Positions 17,363 through 24,963 of a stretch of DNA of 64,000 bases are shown in pieces. The stretch's first letter is position 1. The number at the start of each line of letters is the position of its first letter. The notes beneath the pieces were generated by a model, which saw only the letters and a program-made list of their open reading frames with translations, searched no databases and was not told the DNA's origin. The DNA is from Planctomycetota bacterium. Its GTDB lineage: Bacteria > Planctomycetota > B15-G4. The translations under genes were made by a program, and so were the position numbers. The stretch covers positions 124,001-188,000 of the forward strand of contig JACKHP010000002.1 of NCBI GenBank assembly GCA_020638905.1. Direction: 5' to 3'.

Positions 17363-19264
17363 ATGACTGCACGCCACCGGTCCGTCCGGACCCTGCTGCC
17401 CGCAGCGCTCTGCGCCGCCTTCACGCTCGTCGCTCCCCCGACCCACGCGCAGGACGAACCGCTCTCGGGGCACTTCGGTCTCGACCTCGTCTACGCCACG
17501 TCGCCGACGGGCATGTCGCAGCTCTACCAGATCTCGCCCGCGCTCTCGCCTGCGCCGATCGCGCTCGGTGCGCCGGTCGCGGCCGTGCCCTCGCGCTGGG
17601 CGCATCGACGCCGGACGCTGGGCGCCACCGAGACGGCCATCGGCTATGCGCCGGCATTCATCCTGGTCACTCCGATGGGCGATGCGGTGGGCAACGGCGC
17701 GCTGCACCTCGTCGACGGACGCGGCGGCTTCCCGCCCAGCTCGACGCTCGTCCCGACCGGCAACCCCGCCGGCTACGACGTGCTCATGGTGCCCGAACTC
17801 GCGATGGTCTTCGCCGCCGAGGACGACGGCCTCGGGAACACGACCCTGCGCGGCTTCAGCGACCTCACCCCGGGCACGCTCACGCCGCTCTCGCCGGCGA
17901 CGCTCACGCTCCCCGGCAGCCCTTCGGCGTACGTGAACCGCATCGGCTTCGACGCCGACACGCTCACCCTGCACGTCCCGACCACCGACGCGGTGTACGC
18001 GGTCTCGCTCCAGATCCCGGGACCGCAGATGCAGGTCACGTCCACCATCTCGACCGGCCTGGCGAGCCCCACCACGAACCCGACGCGGTTCCTGCGCAAC
18101 GGCGCGCCCTGGTGGATCATGGGCACCTGCGAGTTCGACGGCTCGGGCGACGTCGTGCGCGGCGGCTGGCTGGCCTGGAACGACGCCGGCACGTCCGAGT
18201 CGGGGCTCTTCGGGGCCGTCCCCGGCGCGCCCGGCAAGGAGTGGGTGCCCGCGGCCGGTTCCGAAGAGGTCGCGGTGGTGAGCGACGGGACGAACGCCTA
18301 CGCGTACGTGCTCCTGCGCGAGCCCTCGCCGGGGACCTTCTTCGTGAAGGGTGCGGCGGTGGGCGTCGTGCGCATGCTCGGGACGTCGTCCGCGGCGACG
18401 TCGACGCTGCTCTGCTCGGACACGTGCGGCGAGCCCTTCTCGATCCCGACCGTGAGCGACGGACGCGTCGCGTTCGAGACGAGCTTCGGACCGCCCTTCG
18501 TCTTCGACCCGGCCGACGGCGGCGAGCGCGTGAACATCATCTACTCGCCGCTCCATCCGCTCGGCGCCTTCCCCGACGGACTGCTGTCGGTGCCCGATCC
18601 GCTCGGCGGCCGCATCTCGACGAAGGGCATGGACCGGCCCGTGTGGAGCCGCGACGGTTCGCGCGTCTACGCCGCGACGAGCTGGTTCCCCGGCGCGCCG
18701 AACCCCGGCGTGCCCGGCCTCGAGGTGCTCGACGTGCCCGACCTCGCCCCCGTCGACCACTTCACGGGACCGCGCACGATCGTCCCCAACGACACCTTCC
18801 CGAACCAGTCGATCCTGCTCGGCTCGGCCTACCGTCCGCGCTTCCCGCAGTTCGCGGGCTTGCTCGACGGACTCTCGTTCTACGGCGGCGCGTTCCACGA
18901 CGGCGTCGCGTCGATCACGAGCGTGCCGTTCGGCGACGTGGGCCAGAAGCAGGTCGGCGTGCTCACGCAGGACGCCGACATCCCCGACTTCCGCGCGATC
19001 TTCCAGCCTTCGTTCCTCGACGTCACCGGACCCACCAAGCCGGTGCCCGACGACTTCGGTGCGCGCAAGGCGGCCTTCAACCTCTTCGTCCAGGACCTCG
19101 GCGTGATCGGCGTGACGATGACGTCCGCGTTCGGGGACGAGATCCACGTGCAGGCCACCGGCTACAACGCGCTGGCCGAGCTGGGGGTCTTCGTCCCGGC
19201 GGGCAACCTCGTCATGGGACTGCCCGCGGGCTGGACGACCACGACCGAGTTCCTGTCCCTCTGA
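17363..19264 (+). CDS. secreted beta-propeller-like protein of unknown function
   Basis: The 633-residue protein starts at the ATG at 17363. A signal peptide ends 'LVAPPTHAQ'. The body is rich in short strands with Gly/Pro/Asp turns. Segments such as 'VWSRDGSRVYAATSWFPG' and 'LDVPDLAPVDHF' resemble WD40/TolB-like propeller blades. The C-terminus 'AGNLVMGLPAGWTTTTEFLSL' is hydrophobic but not a membrane anchor. It is followed 23 bases later by a beta-helix gene on the same strand, so the two are probably one transcription unit with 20544 as third. No specific family recognised. Confidence 0.65.
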   Translation: MTARHRSVRTLLPAALCAAFTLVAPPTHAQDEPLSGHFGLDLVYATSPTGMSQLYQISPALSPAPIALGAPVAAVPSRWAHRRRTLGATETAIGYAPAFILVTPMGDAVGNGALHLVDGRGGFPPSSTLVPTGNPAGYDVLMVPELAMVFAAEDDGLGNTTLRGFSDLTPGTLTPLSPATLTLPGSPSAYVNRIGFDADTLTLHVPTTDAVYAVSLQIPGPQMQVTSTISTGLASPTTNPTRFLRNGAPWWIMGTCEFDGSGDVVRGGWLAWNDAGTSESGLFGAVPGAPGKEWVPAAGSEEVAVVSDGTNAYAYVLLREPSPGTFFVKGAAVGVVRMLGTSSAATSTLLCSDTCGEPFSIPTVSDGRVAFETSFGPPFVFDPADGGERVNIIYSPLHPLGAFPDGLLSVPDPLGGRISTKGMDRPVWSRDGSRVYAATSWFPGAPNPGVPGLEVLDVPDLAPVDHFTGPRTIVPNDTFPNQSILLGSAYRPRFPQFAGLLDGLSFYGGAFHDGVASITSVPFGDVGQKQVGVLTQDADIPDFRAIFQPSFLDVTGPTKPVPDDFGARKAAFNLFVQDLGVIGVTMTSAFGDEIHVQATGYNALAELGVFVPAGNLVMGLPAGWTTTTEFLSL

Positions 19265-19287
19265 TCCTCCGTCCCGGAGCAAGTGCC

Positions 19288-20547
19288 ATGCGTTCCCATC
19301 CCGTGCTCGTCGCTTCGTTCCTGTGCGCCGCGGTCGCGTCCGCGTCGGCGGCCGACCTCGTCGTCGGCGGCGGCTCGCCCTACGCCACGATCGACGCCGC
19401 CATGGCGTCCGCGCGTCCCGGCGACCGCATCCTCGTCATGCCCGGCAGCTACCCGGCCTTCCAGTTCAACAAGGGCGTGCACGTGCACGGGATGGGCAAC
19501 GACCCGGGAGACGTCGTCGTCGCCCGGGTCGACTACCACGTGAGCGATCCGAGCATCGGGTACGACTCCACGCTCTCGAACATGACGCTCCAGGCCTCGA
19601 CGGCGACGCCCGGGTATCTCGCCGTGACCGGCAACGAGCTCCCGCCGGGCGTGCTCGTGCTCGACGGCATGATCATCAAGGGCGGCGTGTTCCTCGGCGG
19701 AGGAGCCGCCGACGGCTTCTCCCTGCTGCTCGCCAACAGCCGCGTCGAGCCCTCGGCGGGACAGGGCTTCCTCGGTTCGACGATGTCCGTGGGCGGCCCG
19801 AAGAACACGGTCGAGATCGTCGACAGCTCGATCGACGGCGCCGACGCCGACCCCGACACGGGACTCCCGGCCTACTCCGCGCTGCGCCTCGCGGGCGGCA
19901 CGCGCGCACGTCTCTCGAACGCGCGCATCCACGGCGGGGACGGCAAGCTCGGCGGCACGGGCGCCTTCGTCTCGGGCGCCGACGCCGTCGTCGACGGGAC
20001 CTTCCCGCAGCCGGTGACGCTGCGCATCGACGGGGACTCGACGATCGTGGGCGGCTCCGCGGCGGGCGTCGGCACGGCCGGCGACGGCGTCGACGTCTCG
20101 GGCTCGATCGACCTCGGCGACGCGCTCGTGCTCGGCGGCGCCGGGACGCTGCCCGGCACCCCGTTCGTCGACGCGCAACCGGTCGATCTGCCGGTCGAAC
20201 CGTACCTCTCGGTGAGCCCGAAGATGCTCGACGCGTCGGGTGCGACGTTCGTGCAGACCGACGACCTCGTGACCTTCTCGATGGAGACGCCGGCTGCGAG
20301 CACGGCGCTCGTGCTGGGCTTCGCGCTCGACCAGCCGACGGCGAAGTTCTTCACGCTCTCGCCCGTGCCGCTGCTCGTCTTCGTGCCGGGCAACGTAGCG
20401 AGCCTGCTCGTCCCGCTCTCGCCGTTCGCGGCCGACGTGCCGGGCGTGATGCTCTACGCCGAGGGCCTCACGCGCGACGCGACGGGCCTCATGCACGTCT
20501 CCCAGACCGCGACCGTGCGCGTCGATTTCCTGGCCACGCACCCATGA
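19288..20547 (+). CDS. secreted right-handed beta-helix protein
   Basis: The 419-residue protein starts at the ATG at 19288. A signal peptide ends 'AAVASASAADL'. 'VVGGGSPYATIDAAMASARPGD' then 'RILVMPGSYPAFQFNKGV' is the standard beginning of a parallel beta-helix domain, which runs to ~residue 290. The final ~120 residues form a beta-rich domain (LVLGFALDQPTAKFFTL) comparable in place to that of the 9373-10665 protein. No lyase active site seen. Its stop overlaps the next start (ATGA), so translation is coupled to the gene at 20544. Confidence 0.75.
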   Translation: MRSHPVLVASFLCAAVASASAADLVVGGGSPYATIDAAMASARPGDRILVMPGSYPAFQFNKGVHVHGMGNDPGDVVVARVDYHVSDPSIGYDSTLSNMTLQASTATPGYLAVTGNELPPGVLVLDGMIIKGGVFLGGGAADGFSLLLANSRVEPSAGQGFLGSTMSVGGPKNTVEIVDSSIDGADADPDTGLPAYSALRLAGGTRARLSNARIHGGDGKLGGTGAFVSGADAVVDGTFPQPVTLRIDGDSTIVGGSAAGVGTAGDGVDVSGSIDLGDALVLGGAGTLPGTPFVDAQPVDLPVEPYLSVSPKMLDASGATFVQTDDLVTFSMETPAASTALVLGFALDQPTAKFFTLSPVPLLVFVPGNVASLLVPLSPFAADVPGVMLYAEGLTRDATGLMHVSQTATVRVDFLATHP

Positions 20548-21899
20548 CTCGCCCCCACGCCCCCCGGGGCGTGGGCCAGCCGGGCCGTGCCGGAGTTGAC
20601 GCTCCGACGCGGCCCGGGGTGCCTCACGCCTCCACGAGTCCACGTCGCACGCCTCGTGCGACGTCGCTGGCCGTGCTCGCGGGCCTGCTCACGCTCGCGT
20701 GCTCACTGCGCGCGCAGCAGGTCCCGTGGGTGACGAAGCCCACCGACGGCGAGATGCCGCTGCCGTCCCGCGGCGAGTGGGACGCGTCGCTCGTCTACGA
20801 GAGCGACGTCGGCATCTGGACCGTCGGCACGGCCAAGCCCTTCGAGCGCTTCGGCGCGCCCGAGGTCTACGGGCTCGACGACAAGGGCCGCTGCACGATC
20901 CTCTCGTCGTACAGCGGCCGCTGGACGCCGACCCAGACGACGCTCGACGGCAAGTGGCTCGGCTCGTTCTCCGAGGTCGATCTCGACCCGCAGTACGAGG
21001 GCGCCGAGATCTACACCGGCGGACAGAACGGACGGCTCTACGAACTGCACGCCGACGCCGACCTCGTCTTCGACGTGCGCGTCGTGGCGCGCCTCGGTGC
21101 CGAGGAGATCCACACGACGGTGGCGGGCGACCTGCTGCCGTCGCGCCCCGGCAACGAGATGCTGCTCTTCACGCGCTCCGGCCAGGTGTGGGACGTGCGT
21201 CCGCCCGCGTCCGCCGGCGCCGAGTGGTCGCGCACCTTCGTCGCGCAGCTCCGCGGACGCGTGCGCCAGGCCGTGACGCTGCCGGCCGCCGACGGCGACG
21301 CGCCCTGGATCGCGTGCGCCACGCGTCCCGGGCAGGTGCTCCTGCTGCGCATGACGGCGGACGGCCTCGACGAACGCGTGGTCACCGACGAGCCCATGGG
21401 CTTCGGACGCATCGCGCTGCGCAAGCCGCAGCCCGGCCTGCCGAACGTGCTCTACGCCACGCGCGACGACGGCCTGCTCGTGCGACTCGAGGAACGTGCC
21501 GACAGCACCTGGGCGCGCGAGCCGGTCTACGCCGGACCGATGGGTCTGCGCGGCGTCGCCGCCGGACGCTTCGACGAGGACCCGACGGTCGAGTCGGTGA
21601 TCGTGTTCGGCTACTCGCACAAGCTGCAGCACCTCTGGCGGCATCCCGGACAGCCGTGGCAGGTCGAGACGATCTTCGTCGACCGCGACAAGGGCCACTG
21701 GCTCTCGGTGGCCGAGCTCGACGGACGCAACGCCACCGACGAGGTCATCTGCTCGGGCTACGGCGGACGCATCGTGCTGCTCGCGCGTCCGCCGGGCTAC
21801 GGGATGGGCGACGTCGCCACCGATCCCGACCCGACGCCGCGGCCGCGGGACGACGACGCGACCGACGACACGCTCGCCGTGCGAGTCGCCGGGACCTGA
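20544..21899 (+). CDS. secreted VCBS/propeller-like protein of unknown function
   Basis: The 451-residue protein starts at the ATG at 20544, which overlaps the preceding stop by ATGA. A 40-residue basic, Pro-rich leader precedes a hydrophobic stretch (SLAVLAGLLTLACSLRAQQ) that is a signal peptide, possibly with a lipobox at 'LTLAC'. The mature protein has blade-like repeats such as 'LDPQYEGAEIYTGGQNGRLY', 'RPGNEMLLFTRSGQVWDV' and 'LDGRNATDEVICSGYGGRIV', which look like degenerate VCBS/FG-GAP propeller blades. No enzyme motif found. Confidence 0.65.
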   Translation: MTRPHAPRGVGQPGRAGVDAPTRPGVPHASTSPRRTPRATSLAVLAGLLTLACSLRAQQVPWVTKPTDGEMPLPSRGEWDASLVYESDVGIWTVGTAKPFERFGAPEVYGLDDKGRCTILSSYSGRWTPTQTTLDGKWLGSFSEVDLDPQYEGAEIYTGGQNGRLYELHADADLVFDVRVVARLGAEEIHTTVAGDLLPSRPGNEMLLFTRSGQVWDVRPPASAGAEWSRTFVAQLRGRVRQAVTLPAADGDAPWIACATRPGQVLLLRMTADGLDERVVTDEPMGFGRIALRKPQPGLPNVLYATRDDGLLVRLEERADSTWAREPVYAGPMGLRGVAAGRFDEDPTVESVIVFGYSHKLQHLWRHPGQPWQVETIFVDRDKGHWLSVAELDGRNATDEVICSGYGGRIVLLARPPGYGMGDVATDPDPTPRPRDDDATDDTLAVRVAGT

Positions 21900-21990
21900 C
21901 CTCGACGGCGAGCACCATCCCCACGTCGTGCCGGGCTCGGACGCGGACGGCCCGTCGCTCGACCCGACCCACCGACACGGAGTCGAACCC

Positions 21991-23604
21991 ATGCAGCGCC
22001 TCGCAACCTCCCTGCCGCAGCTCGTGACCCTCGCCGCCTCGATCCTGGTGCTGCCGGGTTCCGCGCCGGCGCAGGACGACGTCCAGCCGCCGATCCGGGT
22101 CGCCCTGCGTGCGCGGGCCGGGTCCGCCGACCGGATCACGCCGCTGCGCTACCTCGGCGGCTTCGAGACGAAGACGCTGATCTACGAGACGCTCGTGGGA
22201 CGCGGGCCCGACGGGCGCCTCGAACCCGCGCTCGCGCACTGGCGCATCGACGACGGCGGCCGCACGTTCCACTTCGAGCTGCGTCCCGACGCGACGTTCC
22301 AGGACGGGACGCCGGTCACCGCCGAGGCCGTGCGCACGCACTTCCGACGCTGGGTCGGACTGCCCGAGCACGACTGGCTGCTGGCCAACCGGCACATCGA
22401 GAGCATCGACGTCGAGTCCGAGCGCGCGTTCTCGATCCGCCTCGACCAGCCGTATCCGCTGCTCGCCGACCTGGCCGCCGTCAACCCGTGCTCGATCGTG
22501 GGTCCGGGCGCACGCGACTGGGAGGGCGAGTTCCAGCGACCGATGGGGAGCGGCCCGTTCCACTTCGTCGGAGCGCAGGACGACGGGTCGTGGAGTCTCG
22601 GGCGCGAGACCGACGGTCCGCTCGTCGAGGTGCATCCCTACCCTCGCGACACCTTCGCCCCGGAGCGCGACGTCGAAGCGCTCGATGCGCTGGCGCGCGG
22701 CGACCTCGAGGTCTTCGTGAGCGGTTGGGACGAGGATCTCCCCGCCGCCCGGCTGGACGAACTCGAGCAGGATCCCGACTTCGTCGTGCAGCAGGTGCCC
22801 GGCTCGTCGGTGGTCTACCTGTCGTTCCGCATGCTCGACGGTCCGACGGCCGATCTCGACGTCCGGCGCCGCATCGCCGCGGCCATCGACCGCGACGCCC
22901 TGATCCAGGAGGTCGAGGGCGGCCGCGCCGATCCTTGCCTGACCTGGGCGGCGCCGGCGGTCGAGATCTGGCCGGATCCGCCGACGATCCTGCGGCCGGC
23001 ACCACCCCTCGGCGGCCCGCGCATCCCGCTGCGCATCGCGGCCGGCCGTCTGACGGGCCGCGCGCACCGCACCGCGGACGCGGTCGCCGACCAGCTCAGG
23101 GCGCACGGCTTCGACGTCGAGGTCGTGAGCTTCGAAGCGCACGCCGATCTCGACGACCCGGGCGAGGTGGGCACCATCCGTCCGCTCACGACCGAGTCCG
23201 GCGAGGTGCGCAGCGCCGCCAACCGCGAGGTGCGCCGCATCGCCGAGACGGCCGACCTGTGCGTCGAGATCACCCACGGCCTGCCGTACGATCCTCAGCT
23301 CACGCTGGTCGCGCGCTGGGGACCGTTCGAGAACCACAACGAGGACGAGCCGCGCCCCGAGTCGCGCGTCGATCCGGTGCTCCGGGAACTCGTCGAGCAG
23401 ACGCTGCGGATCCCCGACGAGAACGACTGCCTGCCGGTCTACGCGCAGATCCAGGAGCGCATGGACGAGCAGGTGCTGATCGTGCCGCTCTACGCGCCGC
23501 ACCGCATCGCCGTCCACTCGACCCAGGTCGAAGGCATCGGCCTGGGACCCGACATCTACCGCGTCGACCTGACGGACCTGCACTGGGTCGACGTCACGCC
23601 GTGA
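21991..23604 (+). CDS. ABC transporter family 5 solute-binding protein (NikA/DppA-like), orphan
   Basis: The 537-residue protein starts at the ATG at 21991. A signal peptide ends 'LPGSAPAQ'. The sequence follows the family 5 periplasmic binding protein pattern: 'KTLIYETLVGRGPDGRLEPALA', 'FHFELRPDATFQDGTPVTAEAV', 'GSGPFHFVG' and late 'VLIVPLYAPHRIAVHS'. Similarity in layout is closest to NikA, so peptide or metal-chelate binding is possible. There is no lipobox Cys and no permease or ATPase gene nearby, so it may serve a distant transporter or act in sensing. It follows three secreted-protein genes on the same strand. Confidence 0.85.
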   Translation: MQRLATSLPQLVTLAASILVLPGSAPAQDDVQPPIRVALRARAGSADRITPLRYLGGFETKTLIYETLVGRGPDGRLEPALAHWRIDDGGRTFHFELRPDATFQDGTPVTAEAVRTHFRRWVGLPEHDWLLANRHIESIDVESERAFSIRLDQPYPLLADLAAVNPCSIVGPGARDWEGEFQRPMGSGPFHFVGAQDDGSWSLGRETDGPLVEVHPYPRDTFAPERDVEALDALARGDLEVFVSGWDEDLPAARLDELEQDPDFVVQQVPGSSVVYLSFRMLDGPTADLDVRRRIAAAIDRDALIQEVEGGRADPCLTWAAPAVEIWPDPPTILRPAPPLGGPRIPLRIAAGRLTGRAHRTADAVADQLRAHGFDVEVVSFEAHADLDDPGEVGTIRPLTTESGEVRSAANREVRRIAETADLCVEITHGLPYDPQLTLVARWGPFENHNEDEPRPESRVDPVLRELVEQTLRIPDENDCLPVYAQIQERMDEQVLIVPLYAPHRIAVHSTQVEGIGLGPDIYRVDLTDLHWVDVTP

Positions 23605-23685
23605 CCGTCCGACGCGACGCGCGCGGCGTCCACGCTCGACCGTCGGTGTGATCGCCGCGCGCGCCGAGCCTCTTCGTCGCGGCGC

Positions 23686-24786
23686 TCAGGGGACGGGCGC
23701 GGACATCTCGAAGCCGTCGAAGTCTGTCACCGCGTCCGCCTTCGTCCACAGGCCCACGCCGCCGTGGGCGAAGAAGGTGTCGTAGCCGCTGACCTGCACC
23801 GAGTCGTCCAGCACCGCCGTGAAGAGCGGACCCTCGACCCGGAACTCGAGCGTGTGCCAGGCGTCGTCGTCGATCGAGACCTGGGCCACCGCGCCGGGCA
23901 GCGTGCGGCGCAGGCCGTCGACCGTGCGGAAGATGCGCAGGTCGCCTTCGACCGCGTTCGCGCGCGCGACGATGTAGTCGTCGGGTCCCTGCCAGTGGAG
24001 CATGATGCCGGCGCAGCGGTCCTGCGCGCCCTCGACGAGCCGGAAGCGCACGCGCGCCACGACGTCGTCGGCATCGACGCCCTCGGCGAGGGCCATCGGG
24101 AAGTGCAGGCCGATCGTGTCCGGCGCGCCCTGCCGCAACACGCCCCGTTCGCCGTCGCGCCGGACGATCCACGCCGGATCGCGACCGACGCCGCCGAGCG
24201 CCTGCGTGATGCCCGCGGGCGGCGCGCCGTCGGCTTCGAGATCGAAGTCGAGCGTCGTCGGCAGCCCGCGGGACGAGAACGCCGGCAGCGGGATGTCGGC
24301 GTACTGCTCGGCGTCCTCCTCGTCCTCCTCCCAGCGCCGGCCGAGCACCGGGTGCAGCACCTGCTCCTGGCCGTCGCGCAGGATGCGCAGGTCGACCGTC
24401 TCGGCCGGCTGGAAGGTGCGGATCGTCCGGTAGAGCGCCTGCTTCGTCGGCGTGGGGACGCCGCCCAGCGCGAGGATGCGGTCGTCGACAGCCAGGCCCA
24501 CGCCCGCGGCGCCCGAGCCGCGATAGATCTGCGTCACGCGCGGCGCCGCGCCGCCGTCGTCCTCCGCGACCATGCCGAGGAACGCGATCGGCATCGTCTC
24601 GTCGAGCAGCAGGCGCGCCTCGATGTGCGCCCGCGCCGCCCGCGCGTGGATCTGCGCGTCCATCTTCTGCAGCAGGGCGAGGCGCAGCGGTGCGGGGTCG
24701 TCGCCCGCCCGAGCGTGTGGCGAGGCGAAGCACAGGACGGCGCCGGCGAGGACCGCCAGCCGCGGGACGACACGAGACGTGGACAT
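23686..24786 (-). CDS. secreted PDZ-domain protein with laminin-G/DUF1080-like C-terminus (copy 1)
   Basis: The 366-residue protein starts at the ATG at 24786, with AGGAG seven bases upstream. A signal peptide ends 'ASPHARA'. Residues ~65-140 are a PDZ-type domain with 'GSGAAGVGLAVDDRILALGG' and 'VDLRILRDGQEQ'. Residues ~200-366 are a beta-sandwich of the laminin-G / DUF1080 type, with 'AGIMLHWQGPDDYIVARANA' and the ending 'GLWTKADAVTDFDGFEMSA'. No protease domain is attached. It is clearly paralogous to the protein at 48365-49507. Likely a glycan- or peptide-binding envelope protein; function unknown. Confidence 0.78.
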   Translation of the reverse strand: MSTSRVVPRLAVLAGAVLCFASPHARAGDDPAPLRLALLQKMDAQIHARAARAHIEARLLLDETMPIAFLGMVAEDDGGAAPRVTQIYRGSGAAGVGLAVDDRILALGGVPTPTKQALYRTIRTFQPAETVDLRILRDGQEQVLHPVLGRRWEEDEEDAEQYADIPLPAFSSRGLPTTLDFDLEADGAPPAGITQALGGVGRDPAWIVRRDGERGVLRQGAPDTIGLHFPMALAEGVDADDVVARVRFRLVEGAQDRCAGIMLHWQGPDDYIVARANAVEGDLRIFRTVDGLRRTLPGAVAQVSIDDDAWHTLEFRVEGPLFTAVLDDSVQVSGYDTFFAHGGVGLWTKADAVTDFDGFEMSAPVP

Positions 24787-24908
24787 CGGGATCTCCTGGG
24801 ACGCCGGCGCCTGCCGCACCGACGTGGCGCGCGAGACGGACGGAAGGGGCCCATCGACGCATCCCCGACGTCGACCGGACGCGTCCTTGGACGCCGCGCG
24901 CGTGCGTC

Positions 24909-24957
24909 GCGCGGACGCGACCCGGGCGCGCCGCACTCGGGTCGCGCGACTCCGCGC
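24909..24957 (-). terminator. long GC hairpin after the multiheme cytochrome gene
   Basis: Arms GCGCGGA + CGCGACCCG (24909-24924) pair with CGGGTCGCG (24938-24946) + TCCGCGC (24951-24957), leaving a 4-base bulge. It lies seven bases after the minus-strand stop at 24964. There is no T-tract. Confidence 0.5.
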
Positions 24958-24963
24958 GGCGCC

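Noticed and set aside
15941..19282. Open frames of over 1,000 codons on both strands spanning rtcB and the next gene
   Set aside because: Only the rtcB part (minus) and the 17363-19264 part (plus) show signal peptide, motifs and ribosome sites; the rest is shadow sequence in GC-rich DNA.
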